Assembly: GCF_003116095.1 (NCBI RefSeq)
Contig: NZ_LGRA01000021.1
Span: 2,146,755-2,210,754, forward strand
Source: Azospirillum sp. TSO35-2
GTDB taxonomy: Bacteria > Pseudomonadota > Alphaproteobacteria > Azospirillales > Azospirillaceae
Reading direction: 5' to 3'
DNA length: 64,000 nucleotides
Each line of letters begins with the position of its first letter. Position 1 is the stretch's first letter. Below the pieces are notes generated by a model. That model ran no database searches. It saw only the letters and a program-made list of their open reading frames with translations, and was not told the origin of the DNA. The position numbers and the translations under genes were made by a program. Positions 16,451-26,025 of this stretch are shown here, piece by piece.

Positions 16451-17724
16451 GGAAGCCCGCCATCCTGGCCTCCTCCTCCCCCCACAAGGTGATCGTGCTG
16501 GCCGCCGGCGGCACCGGCGGGCACATGTTCCCGGCCGAGGCGCTGGCGCGCGAGCTGCTGGCCCGCGGCCGCGCTGTGTCGCTGGTCACCGACCGCCGCG
16601 GCCACGCCTTCGGCGACACCCTGCCGGAGGTGCCGGTCCACCGCATCCGCGCCGCTTCCCCCGGCGCCGGCTTCGTCGGCAAGCTGAAGGCCGCCTTCCA
16701 CCTGGGCCTGGGCCTGCTGGAGGCGCGGGCGCTGATGCGCCGGCTCGCCCCCGCCGCGGTGGTCGGTTTCGGCGGCTACCCCTCCGTCCCCACCGTCTAC
16801 GCCGCGATCCAGGGCCGCCTGCCGGTGCTGCTGCACGAGCAGAACGCCGTGCTGGGCCGCGCCAACCGGATGCTGATCGCCGGCGCCCGGCGGCTGGCCG
16901 TCGCCTTCGACCGCATCGAGAAGCTGGGCGAGGCGCAGCACGCCAAGCTGGTCCGCACCGGCAACCCGGTCCGCCCGGCCATCGCCGCCCGCCGCCTGTC
17001 GCCCTACGCGGCGCCCGATGCCACGTCCGACGCCCCCATCCGCCTGCTGGTGATCGGCGGCAGCCAGGGTGCGCGCGTCTTCTCCGAGGTGATCCCGGCG
17101 GCGCTGGCCCGGCTGCCCGCCGAACTGCGCGCCCGCATCCACCTGTCGCAGCAATGCCGGCCGGAGGATCTGGAGAGCGCCCGCGCCGCGCTGGAGCCGC
17201 TGGGCCTCGGCCGGCTCGACCTGCAGAGCTTCTTCCGCGACGTGCCGGAGCGGCTGGCCGCCTGCCACCTCGCCATCACCCGCGCCGGCGCCTCCACCAT
17301 CGCCGAGCTGACCTGCGTCGGCCGTCCGGCGATCCTGGTGCCCTACCCCTTCGCCACCGACGACCACCAGACCGCCAACGCCCGCCATCTGGCGGAGGCT
17401 GGGGCCGCGTGGCTGATTCCGCAGCCGGACTTCACCGCCGGGGCGCTGGCCGAGCGGCTGAGCGCGTTGCTGGCCGACCGTCAGGCGCTGGCCGACGCCG
17501 CCCGCGCCGCCCACGACTGGGGCACCGCCGACGCCGCCTCCGCGCTGGCCGACGCGGTGCTGGCGATGCTCGACCCGACGCGGGAGCGGCGCGGGACGAC
17601 CGGCGCCGAATCCGATCCGGTCGAGAGCCGGACCGACACCCCGCCCGACCAATCCGACCACGACCAATCCCACCACGCCCGGCCGGCCGAGGCCGGGACC
17701 CATGCCAAGGGGGCCGCGGAATGA
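16447..17724 (+). CDS. murG: UDP-N-acetylglucosamine--undecaprenyl-pyrophosphoryl-MurNAc-pentapeptide GlcNAc transferase
   Basis: Converts lipid I to lipid II at the cytoplasmic membrane face. Glycosyltransferase family 28 motifs are GGTGGHMFPAEALA near residue 20, VGFGGYPSVPTVYA near 105, LHEQNAVLGRANR near 128, GGSQGARVFSEVIP near 202 and the UDP-GlcNAc site TRAGASTIAELT near 279, followed by ATDDHQTANA near 305. The open frame extends far upstream, but the ATG at 16447 in the ATGA overlap with ftsW gives the right N-terminus. The protein has 425 residues where about 360 is usual; the excess is a hydrophilic Asp/His/Pro-rich tail of about 50 residues after the enzyme domain. Confidence 0.95.
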   Translation: MRKPAILASSSPHKVIVLAAGGTGGHMFPAEALARELLARGRAVSLVTDRRGHAFGDTLPEVPVHRIRAASPGAGFVGKLKAAFHLGLGLLEARALMRRLAPAAVVGFGGYPSVPTVYAAIQGRLPVLLHEQNAVLGRANRMLIAGARRLAVAFDRIEKLGEAQHAKLVRTGNPVRPAIAARRLSPYAAPDATSDAPIRLLVIGGSQGARVFSEVIPAALARLPAELRARIHLSQQCRPEDLESARAALEPLGLGRLDLQSFFRDVPERLAACHLAITRAGASTIAELTCVGRPAILVPYPFATDDHQTANARHLAEAGAAWLIPQPDFTAGALAERLSALLADRQALADAARAAHDWGTADAASALADAVLAMLDPTRERRGTTGAESDPVESRTDTPPDQSDHDQSHHARPAEAGTHAKGAAE

Positions 17725-17972
17725 TCAAGACGATGCGGAATCTGAGCCGACCGACACCGCGTCCGCTCCACGACTGGCCAGCGGACATGACGCGGACCGA
17801 GGGGGGCTGGTACAACCGTCCGGGCTGTCCGCTGGTGCCGCGCTTCCTTGCCGAAGGCGGCTTCCTGCGTGACCGGCTGTCGATGATCCACGGATCGCAA
17901 CCCCTCCCGACCGACCTCACCGACGAGGCGGTCGACGCCACCCTTCGCCTGATGCTTCGCCGCGGAAAGTAA
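17721..17972 (+). CDS. Small hypothetical protein between murG and murC
   Basis: An 83-residue protein that I do not recognise. It is basic at the N-terminus and rich in Pro, Trp, Arg and Leu, with no signal peptide, membrane helix or coiled coil. A central segment with GGWYNRPGCPLVPRFL is followed by HGSQPLP and a C-terminal helix-like part, DEAVDATLRLMLRR. The reasons to accept it are its start in an ATGA overlap with murG (17721-17724), its stop only seven bases before murC, and typical codon use. This exact spacing makes it part of the dcw translation chain, so a role near lipid II or murC is possible but unproven. Confidence 0.75.
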   Translation: MIKTMRNLSRPTPRPLHDWPADMTRTEGGWYNRPGCPLVPRFLAEGGFLRDRLSMIHGSQPLPTDLTDEAVDATLRLMLRRGK

Positions 17973-17979
17973 GCCCGAC

Positions 17980-19394
<1,415 letters not shown>

Positions 19395-19398
<4 letters not shown>

Positions 19399-20354
19399 CG
19401 GCGGCCCCGCGCATGAGCGCCCCAGGCGGCCACTTGATCGAACGGATGCCGCCGGTGCGCGGCCGGCTGACCGCCGACGCCGCGCTGGCGCCGGTGACGT
19501 GGTTCCGCGTCGGCGGCCCGGCCGAGGTGATGTTCCGCCCGGCCGACGCCGACGATCTGGCCGACTTCCTGGCGGCGTTGCCGGCCGAGGTGCCGGTGAC
19601 GGTGATCGGCGTCGCCTCCAACCTGCTGGTGCGGGACGGCGGCGTGCCGGGCGTCACCATCCGGCTCGGCCGCGGCTTCACCGACATCGTGGCGGACGGC
19701 ATGACCCTGACGGTCGGCGCCGCGGCGCTCGACCTGAACGTCGCCATGGTCGCCCGCGACGCCGGGATCGCGGGGCTGGAGTTCCTGTCGGGCATCCCCG
19801 GCACGGTCGGCGGCGCGCTGCGGATGAACGGCGGCGCCTATGGCCGCGAGCTGGCCGACGTGCTGGTCTCGGCCAGCGCGGTGGCGCGCGACGGCCGCCG
19901 GCTGGCGTTCAGCCACGCCGGCATGGGCTTCACCTACCGCCACAGCGCCGCGCCGGAGGATTGCATCTTCACCGGCGCCGTCCTGCGCGGCGAACCCGGC
20001 AACCCGCTGGAGATCGCGCGGCGCATGGCCGAGATCTCCGACAAGCGCGCCGACAGCCAGCCGGTCCGCTCGCGCACCGGCGGCTCGACCTTCAAGAACC
20101 CGGCCCCTGAACTTTCTGGGGGCCACAAGGCGTGGGAGCTGATCGACAAGGCGGGCTGCCGCGGCCTGTCGATCGGCGACGCCCAGGTGTCGGACAAGCA
20201 CTGCAACTTCCTGATCAACAACGGCAACGCCTCCGCCGCCGAGCTGGAGGCGTTGGGCGAAGAGGTCCGGCGCCGCGTGTTCGCCGCCAGCGGCGTGACG
20301 CTGGAATGGGAAATCAAGCGCATCGGCATCCCGGCCGACGGAGAACCCGCATGA
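19395..20354 (+). CDS. murB: UDP-N-acetylenolpyruvoylglucosamine reductase
   Basis: FAD enzyme that reduces UDP-GlcNAc-enolpyruvate to UDP-MurNAc with NADPH. Type of motif: TWFRVGGPAEVMF near residue 34, VIGVASNLLVRDGG near 70, the FAD-binding GLEFLSGIPGTVGGALRMNGG in two parts near 127-147, and the C-terminal RTGGSTFKNP (catalytic serine region) near 228 and ISDKHCNFLINNG near 268. At 319 residues it fits the short (type II) MurB of alphaproteobacteria. The ATG at 19395 in the ATGA overlap with murC was chosen; an ATG at 19413 is an alternative. The end overlaps ddl (ATGA). Confidence 0.96.
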
Positions 20355-21298
20355 CCGAAGCTCTGCTCCACGCCCACAAGAAGCACGTCGCCGTGCTGAT
20401 GGGCGGCTGGTCGGCCGAACGCGAGGTGTCGCTGGTCAGCGGCGCCGGTGTCGCCAAGGCGCTGGAAGAGGAAGGCTACCGCGTCACCGCGGTCGACGTG
20501 CAGCGCGACCTGGGCGGGTTGATGCAGGCGCTGACCCACCCGCGCCCCGACGTGGTGTTCAACGCCCTGCACGGCCGCGGCGGCGAGGACGGCACGATCC
20601 AGGGCGTTCTGGAGTTCCTGGGCCTGCCCTACACCCATTCGGGCGTCCAGGCGGCGGCCATCGCGATGGACAAGGCGATGACCAAACGCGTGTTGGAGAC
20701 GGTGGGCATCCGGTCGCCGAAGGGGGTGGTACTGGCCCGTGGGGACATCACCGGAGGGGTTCACCCGATGCCGGCGCCCTATATCGTCAAGCCTGTGGAC
20801 GAAGGCTCGACCGTTGGCGTAACCCTGGTCCGCGAGGGGCAGAACAGCCCGGTCGGCGACGCCTGGACCTTCGGGGAACGCGCGCTGGTCGAGGAGTTCA
20901 TCCCCGGTCGCGAACTGACCGTGGGCGTCATGGGTGACCGCGCGCTGGCGGTGACCGAGATCGTCTTTCAGGCTCAGGTTTACGACTACACCGCCAAATA
21001 CAGCGCCGGCCACGCCATCCACACCATCCCCGCCGCGGTTCCCGAGGCGGTGGCGGAGGAGGCGAAACGGCTGGCGGTGCTGGCGCATCACACCCTGGGC
21101 TGCCGGGGTGTCTCGCGCAGCGACTTTCGTTGGGACGACAGCCGGCCGGGTACCGAAGGGCTGTATTTCCTGGAGATCAACAACCAGCCGGGCATGACGC
21201 CCCTGTCGCTGGTGCCCGAACAGGCCGCGCATGTGGGAATTTCCTACGGCGCGCTGGTCGGCTGGCTCGTGGAGAACGCCGCATGTCAGCTCGCCTGA
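20351..21298 (+). CDS. ddl: D-alanine--D-alanine ligase
   Basis: Makes the D-Ala-D-Ala dipeptide used by MurF, encoded a few genes upstream. The ATP-grasp enzyme has 315 residues. Its N-terminal domain opens with VAVLMGGWSAEREVSLVSG near residue 16; NALHGRGGEDGTIQGVLE near 74, the ATP-grasp lid PYIVKPVDEGSTVGV near 143, and the C-terminal metal-binding EINNQPGMTPLSLVPEQA near 276 are all present. The ATG in the overlap with murB sets the start. The last 16 bases overlap the proposed ftsQ start. Confidence 0.96.
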   Translation: MTEALLHAHKKHVAVLMGGWSAEREVSLVSGAGVAKALEEEGYRVTAVDVQRDLGGLMQALTHPRPDVVFNALHGRGGEDGTIQGVLEFLGLPYTHSGVQAAAIAMDKAMTKRVLETVGIRSPKGVVLARGDITGGVHPMPAPYIVKPVDEGSTVGVTLVREGQNSPVGDAWTFGERALVEEFIPGRELTVGVMGDRALAVTEIVFQAQVYDYTAKYSAGHAIHTIPAAVPEAVAEEAKRLAVLAHHTLGCRGVSRSDFRWDDSRPGTEGLYFLEINNQPGMTPLSLVPEQAAHVGISYGALVGWLVENAACQLA

Positions 21299-22242
21299 TG
21301 GCCAACCCGGAGTTCCGTGCCGCCGCCGGCGCGCGGGCCCGGGAGGAGATGCCGACTCCGCCGCGCGCCATGGCCGCGTCGGCGGAGAAAGGCAAGCGGC
21401 GCCGCGCCTGGCCGCGCTGGACCCGCTCGGCCGTCAAGGCGACGCTGATCCTGGTGCCGGTGCTGGGGCTGACCGCCTTTGCCGGATCGGCCTGGAAGCG
21501 CGGCAACCTGGCCGACACGCTGGCGGCGGCGCAGGACAGCCTGATCCAGTCGACCGGCGCCATGGGCTTCCGCCTGTCGGAGATCCTGGTGGTCGGCCGC
21601 AGCGAGACCGAGCGCGACACCGTGCTGGACGCGCTGGGCGTGCGCCGGGGCGAGCCGATCCTGTCGATCGACCTCGCCGAGGCCAAGCAGCGGCTGGAGG
21701 AACTGCCCTGGGTGTCGTCGGCGGCGATCGAGCGGCGGCTGCCCGGCTTCCTCTACATCCGCCTGTCGGAACGCCAGCCGATGGCGATCTGGCAGCATGA
21801 CCGCCAGTTCACCGTGATCGACCGCGCCGGCCGGCCGCTGGCCGACGCGGCCGAACTGGCCCGGCGCGGCAACCAGCGGATCGAGACGCTGCCCCAGGTG
21901 ATCGGCGCCAACGCGCCGCAGCAGGTCCACACCCTGCTGTCGGCGCTGGACAGCGCGCCGACGCTGGCGCCGATGCTGTCCTCGGCCAGCTGGATCAGCG
22001 ACCGCCGCTGGAACCTGCAGCTGAACAACGGCGTGACGGTCAAGCTGCCGGAGGGCACGGCCGACATGCGCCGGGCGCTGCGCCAGCTCGAACAGATGCA
22101 GACGGCGAGCCATGTGCTGGAGCGCGACATCGTCGCGATCGACCTGCGCCAGCCCGACCGCGCGGCGATCCAGACCTCCGCCACCGCCCAGCTTCCGGGC
22201 TGGGAGGACGACACGAAGAAGAAACCGGGCAAGAAGTCGTAA
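21283..22242 (+). CDS. ftsQ: Cell division protein FtsQ
   Basis: Bitopic division protein that bridges FtsBL and the later divisome. The protein has about 319 residues: a basic cytoplasmic tail with KGKRRRAWPRW, one membrane helix (about 52-70), a POTRA domain (about 95-165, with FRLSEILVVGRSETERDTVL at its start) and the FtsQ beta domain with RLSERQPMAIWQH (near 164) and WNLQLNNGVTVKLPEG (near 245). Two starts are possible: ATG at 21283, 16 bases inside ddl, or ATG at 21298 overlapping the ddl stop as TGATG. A Lys-rich C-terminus ends the protein. Confidence 0.93.
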   Translation: MSARLMANPEFRAAAGARAREEMPTPPRAMAASAEKGKRRRAWPRWTRSAVKATLILVPVLGLTAFAGSAWKRGNLADTLAAAQDSLIQSTGAMGFRLSEILVVGRSETERDTVLDALGVRRGEPILSIDLAEAKQRLEELPWVSSAAIERRLPGFLYIRLSERQPMAIWQHDRQFTVIDRAGRPLADAAELARRGNQRIETLPQVIGANAPQQVHTLLSALDSAPTLAPMLSSASWISDRRWNLQLNNGVTVKLPEGTADMRRALRQLEQMQTASHVLERDIVAIDLRQPDRAAIQTSATAQLPGWEDDTKKKPGKKS

Positions 22243-22324
22243 AGAGAGCGGACCCGGCGGTCGGGGCTTTGTGGGGAAGCGCCGGTCGTCGGCACACGGG
22301 GGTTGAGGGCGGACTTTGGGGGGC

Positions 22325-23608
22325 ATGGTCGGTATGGGATTCAACGGCGCCAAGAAGCCGAAGCGGCCGGCCCGTGGCGGAATCGTCACGGCGCTGGACG
22401 TCGGCTCGACGAAGGTGTGCTGCGTCATCGCGCGGATGGAGGAGCCCGGCTCCCTCCGCGTGATCGGCGTCGGCCACCAGATCGCCACGGGCATCCGCGC
22501 CGGCACCATCATCGACATGGAGGCGGCGGAGACCTCGATCGGCGCCGCCGTCCACGCCGCCGAGCAGATGGCGGGCGAGACGGTGCACGACGTGGTGGTC
22601 AACCTGTCGATGGGCCATCCGCGCTCGCACGCCTTCACCGCCCAGGTCCCGGTCTCCGGCCAGGAGGTGACGGACGGCGACGTCCGCCGCGCCATGGCCC
22701 ACGCCCGCACCCTGCGCGCCGGTCCCGACCAGGCGCTGATCCACACCATCCCGCTGGGCTTCACGCTCGACGGCAGCCGCGGCATCCGCGACCCCAAGGG
22801 GATGAGCGGCCATTCGCTGGGCGCCCAGCTGCACGTCGTCACCGCGGCGGCCGGCGCCATCCGCACGCTGCACGCCTGCATCGCCCGCTGCCACCTGAAC
22901 ATCGAGACGATCGTCGTCAGCCCCTTCGCCTCCGGCCTCGCCTGCCTGGTGGAGGACGAGATGGAGATGGGGGCGGCCTGCGTCGACATCGGCGGTGGCG
23001 GCACGACGATCTCCATCTTCTCCGAAGGCAACCTGGTGTGGACCGGCGCGGTGCCGCTCGGCGGGCGGCACGTCACCAACGACATCGCCCACGGGCTGAC
23101 GACCCCGCTGGTCCACGCCGAACGGCTGAAGGTCCTCTACGGCAGCGCCCGGGTGAACCCGGCCGACGAGCGCGAGATGATCGAGGTGCCGCAGATCGGC
23201 GAGGACGAACGCAGCGGCAGCGGCAGCATCAGCCAGCCGCGGTCCCTGCTGGTCAGCATCATCCAGGCCCGGATGGAAGAGATTTTCGAAGAGATCCGCA
23301 GCGCGCTGGAACAGTCGGGCTATTCCCGGCTGGTCGGCCGGCGCGTCGTGCTGACCGGTGGCGCCAGCCAGTTGCCCAACACGCGCGACATGGCCGCCCC
23401 GATCCTGGACAAGCAGGTCCGCATCGCCCGCCCGACCCGGATCGCCGGCCTCAACGAGGCGCATGGCGGACCGGCCTTCGCGACGGTCGCGGGCCTTCTC
23501 CTACACGCCGTGCGCAACCCGACGGAGCTGATGGTGACCGGCCAGGAAGCGGTCGCGTCCACCGGGCTCCTGGGCCGCGTCGGCCTGTGGCTGCGGGAGA
23601 ATCTGTAG
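22325..23608 (+). CDS. ftsA: Cell division protein FtsA
   Basis: Actin-like ATPase that tethers FtsZ filaments to the membrane and recruits later division proteins. Phosphate 1 motif ALDVGSTKVCCVIAR starts near residue 23, SHS domain MSGHSLGAQLHVVTA near 160, phosphate 2 motif CVDIGGGGTTISIF near 218 and adenosine motif VVLTGGASQLPN near 340. The C-terminal WLRENL is the short amphipathic membrane-targeting helix. ATG at 22325 was chosen because of the G-rich tract just before it; TTG at 22316 and ATG at 22334 are in frame. It lies 82 bases after ftsQ, the largest gap so far in the cluster. Confidence 0.95.
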   Translation: MVGMGFNGAKKPKRPARGGIVTALDVGSTKVCCVIARMEEPGSLRVIGVGHQIATGIRAGTIIDMEAAETSIGAAVHAAEQMAGETVHDVVVNLSMGHPRSHAFTAQVPVSGQEVTDGDVRRAMAHARTLRAGPDQALIHTIPLGFTLDGSRGIRDPKGMSGHSLGAQLHVVTAAAGAIRTLHACIARCHLNIETIVVSPFASGLACLVEDEMEMGAACVDIGGGGTTISIFSEGNLVWTGAVPLGGRHVTNDIAHGLTTPLVHAERLKVLYGSARVNPADEREMIEVPQIGEDERSGSGSISQPRSLLVSIIQARMEEIFEEIRSALEQSGYSRLVGRRVVLTGGASQLPNTRDMAAPILDKQVRIARPTRIAGLNEAHGGPAFATVAGLLLHAVRNPTELMVTGQEAVASTGLLGRVGLWLRENL

Positions 23609-23730
23609 ATGATTCCCCCCGTCGCACCCACCCGATTCCCGATCGGACAGACACCGGACACAACCGGGCGCCGATCGCGGTCGATCAAACACCAAACTCA
23701 ACGAAAACAGGTTGTGGAGGCCTGAAGCAC

Positions 23731-25647
23731 ATGATCAACGTGACCATTCCCCAAATCGAGCCCGAACTGAAGCCGCGCATCACGGTCTTCGGCGTCGGCG
23801 GCGCCGGTGGCAACGCCGTCAACAACATGATCAAGTCGAACCTGGAAGGCGTGGACTTCGTCGTCGGCAACACCGACGCGCAGGCGCTGAAGGGATCGCT
23901 CTGCGAGAAGCGCATCCAGCTCGGCACCGGGACCACCCGCGGCCTGGGCGCCGGCTCCAAGCCGGACGTCGGCCGGGCCTCGGCGGAGGAGCAGATCGAC
24001 GAGATCGTGCAGTTCCTCGAAGGCTCCAACATGGTGTTCATCACCGCCGGCATGGGCGGCGGCACCGGCACCGGCGCGGCCCCGGTCATCGCGCGCGCGG
24101 CCCGCGAGCGCGGCATCCTGACCGTCGGCGTCGTCACCAAGCCCTTCCATTTCGAGGGTGGTCACCGCATGCGGCTGGCGGAAGGCGGCATCGCCGAGCT
24201 GCAGCAGTATGTCGACACCCTGATCATCATCCCGAACCAGAACCTGTTCCGCATCGCCAACGAGAAGACGACCTTCGCGGACGCCTTCAAGATGGCCGAC
24301 GACGTTCTGCATTCGGGCGTGCGCGGCGTCACCGACCTGATGGTGATGCCCGGCCTGATCAACCTGGATTTCGCCGACATCCGGTCCGTCATGACCGAGA
24401 TGGGCAAGGCGATGATGGGCACCGGCGAGGCCGGTGGCGAGCGCCGCGCCATCGAGGCCGCCGAGGCCGCCATCTCCAACCCGCTGCTGGACGACGTGTC
24501 GATGAAGGGTGCGCGCGGCGTGCTCATCAACATCACCGGCGGCTATGACATGACCCTGTTCGAGGTCGACGAGGCGGCGAACCGCGTCCGCGACGAGGTC
24601 GATCCCGACGCCAACATCATCTTCGGCTCGACCTTCGACAGCTCGCTGGACGGCGTGATGCGCGTGTCGGTCGTCGCCACCGGCATCGACGCCGCGGCGA
24701 TGAGCAACCCGCGCACCCTGCACCCGGTCAACCTGTCGCTGGTCTCCGACCGCAACAAGAAGCCGGCCGCCCCGGGCAACCTGACCGGCGCGCCGACCGC
24801 CCCCGGCGTGTCGCCGGCGATCCCCAGCGCCGCCGCCGGCCTGCGCACGCCGCAGCCGGTGACCGCCGGCGCCGCCGCGATCCAGCATGACCCGGCCCAG
24901 GCCGCCCAGGCCGAAGCGCCGAAGCCGGCCGGCAGCCCGCTGCACGGCGAGAACCAGGGCGGCCACTTCTTCGCGCCGAAGCCGGCCGACGCCGGCCCGC
25001 GCCCGCCGATGCCCGTCGGCGCCCCGCCGCTGTCGGCGCCGCAGCACCAGCAGCCGATGGCCCAGCCGCAGCAACAGCCGCAGCAGCCCCAGCACCAGCA
25101 ACCCCAACACCAGCCGATGGCCGCCCCGCAGCACCAGCCGCAGCCGCCGCAGCACCACCATGTGGCCCAGCAGGGTCACCCGGGTGGCCTGTCGGTCGGT
25201 CCGGTCCCGGCGCCCGCGCCGGAACCGGCGCCGGCCCGCAAGGGGAACTTCCTGTTCGGTCTGGTGACCGGCCTCGGCCGCAAGTCGGAACCGGCGCACC
25301 CGCCGGCGCCGCAGCCCGCGCCGCAGCAGCCGCCGCAGGCCTACCAGCCGGCGCCGCAGGGCTACCCGCAGCAGCAGGCCTACCCGCAGCAGCAGCCGCA
25401 ACAGCCGGCCTATCCGCAGCAGCAGCCGGCCCCCCAGGGCTACCCGCAGCAGCAGGCCTACCCGCAGCAGGCGCCCCAGCAGCAGCCGCAGCAGCAGCCG
25501 AGCTATCAGGCGGCCCCGCAGCAGCAGCCGGCCCCGAGCTACCCGGCCGCCCCGCAGCCGATGGCCCCCGCCCCGCGCGCCGAGGCCCGTCCGGGTGAGC
25601 AGGAAGAGCTGGACATCCCGGCTTTCCTGCGCCGCCAGGCCAACTGA
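23731..25647 (+). CDS. ftsZ: Cell division protein FtsZ with a very long Gln/Pro-rich linker
   Basis: Tubulin-like GTPase that forms the Z ring. The GTPase core fills about residues 10-325, with VGGAGGNAVNNM near 21, the tubulin signature GGGTGTGAAPVIA near 109 and NPDANIIFGS-like GAAFDSS region (DPDANIIFGSTFDSSLDG) near 291. The intrinsically disordered linker (about 330-625) is one of the longer ones known to me and is dominated by P/Q repeats such as YPQQQAYPQQ. The C-terminal conserved peptide DIPAFLRRQAN ends the protein and would bind FtsA, encoded upstream. The frame is open far upstream; ATG at 23731 after a GGAGG ribosome site is right. A terminator follows at 25783. Confidence 0.97.
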   Translation: MINVTIPQIEPELKPRITVFGVGGAGGNAVNNMIKSNLEGVDFVVGNTDAQALKGSLCEKRIQLGTGTTRGLGAGSKPDVGRASAEEQIDEIVQFLEGSNMVFITAGMGGGTGTGAAPVIARAARERGILTVGVVTKPFHFEGGHRMRLAEGGIAELQQYVDTLIIIPNQNLFRIANEKTTFADAFKMADDVLHSGVRGVTDLMVMPGLINLDFADIRSVMTEMGKAMMGTGEAGGERRAIEAAEAAISNPLLDDVSMKGARGVLINITGGYDMTLFEVDEAANRVRDEVDPDANIIFGSTFDSSLDGVMRVSVVATGIDAAAMSNPRTLHPVNLSLVSDRNKKPAAPGNLTGAPTAPGVSPAIPSAAAGLRTPQPVTAGAAAIQHDPAQAAQAEAPKPAGSPLHGENQGGHFFAPKPADAGPRPPMPVGAPPLSAPQHQQPMAQPQQQPQQPQHQQPQHQPMAAPQHQPQPPQHHHVAQQGHPGGLSVGPVPAPAPEPAPARKGNFLFGLVTGLGRKSEPAHPPAPQPAPQQPPQAYQPAPQGYPQQQAYPQQQPQQPAYPQQQPAPQGYPQQQAYPQQAPQQQPQQQPSYQAAPQQQPAPSYPAAPQPMAPAPRAEARPGEQEELDIPAFLRRQAN

Positions 25648-25782
25648 CGGCGGCCGACCGACACGGCCGCCGGCTGACCCCCGGCGGCCAAGCGATCCCG
25701 GCGAAAGCCGGAGATAACCGCCGGCGCCGCAGCCTGCCAATCGCGGCGCCGACGGCTCCACAACCTGACCGAACCTTTCGGA

Positions 25783-25819
25783 CCCCGGAACGCCTTCGTG
25801 CGTCTCCGGGGATTTTTTA
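25783..25819 (+). terminator. Rho-independent terminator after ftsZ
   Basis: CCCCGGA (25783-25789) pairs with TCCGGGG (25805-25811) across a 15-base loop, followed at once by ATTTTTTAT. It would end the dcw transcript 140 bases after ftsZ and leave lpxC under its own promoter. Confidence 0.8.
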
Positions 25820-25891
25820 TTGCCGGCCGCTCGACCGCCCGTCGCACCGCCGCCGCCTTGTGCCCTGCAACAAACGGTAACAATGAGTGAT

Positions 25892-25920
25892 TTGCCGATT
25901 TCCAGGACACGGTGTTACCT
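25892..25920 (+). promoter_or_regulatory. Possible lpxC promoter
   Basis: TTGCCG (25892-25897), a 17-base spacer and TTACCT (25915-25920) with a TG just before the -10. The inverted repeat GGTAACA/TGTTACC overlaps it and could be an operator. Support is by pattern only. Confidence 0.35.
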
Positions 25921-26025
25921 AACAGCATGGTCGAAGGCGAACACGGCCGGTTCGATGATCCCAGGGGTCGTTGGAACGTGTGATCGCCGGAGATCGAACC
26001 TACAGACCAAGATGGACAAGACATC

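Larger units (their letters stand above)
25648..26025 (+). other. Gap between ftsZ and lpxC
   Basis: About 380 bases without a credible gene. It contains a rho-independent terminator after ftsZ (25783-25819), a promoter-like pair before lpxC (25892-25920) and an inverted repeat GGTAACA (25876-25882) / TGTTACC (25913-25919) whose right arm overlaps the -10. Base composition is more AT-rich at 25870-25925 than around it. Confidence 0.6.

Noticed and set aside
25030..25560. Short direct repeats like a CRISPR array
   Set aside because: Repeats are imperfect, in frame, without unique spacers, and encode the Pro/Gln linker of FtsZ.
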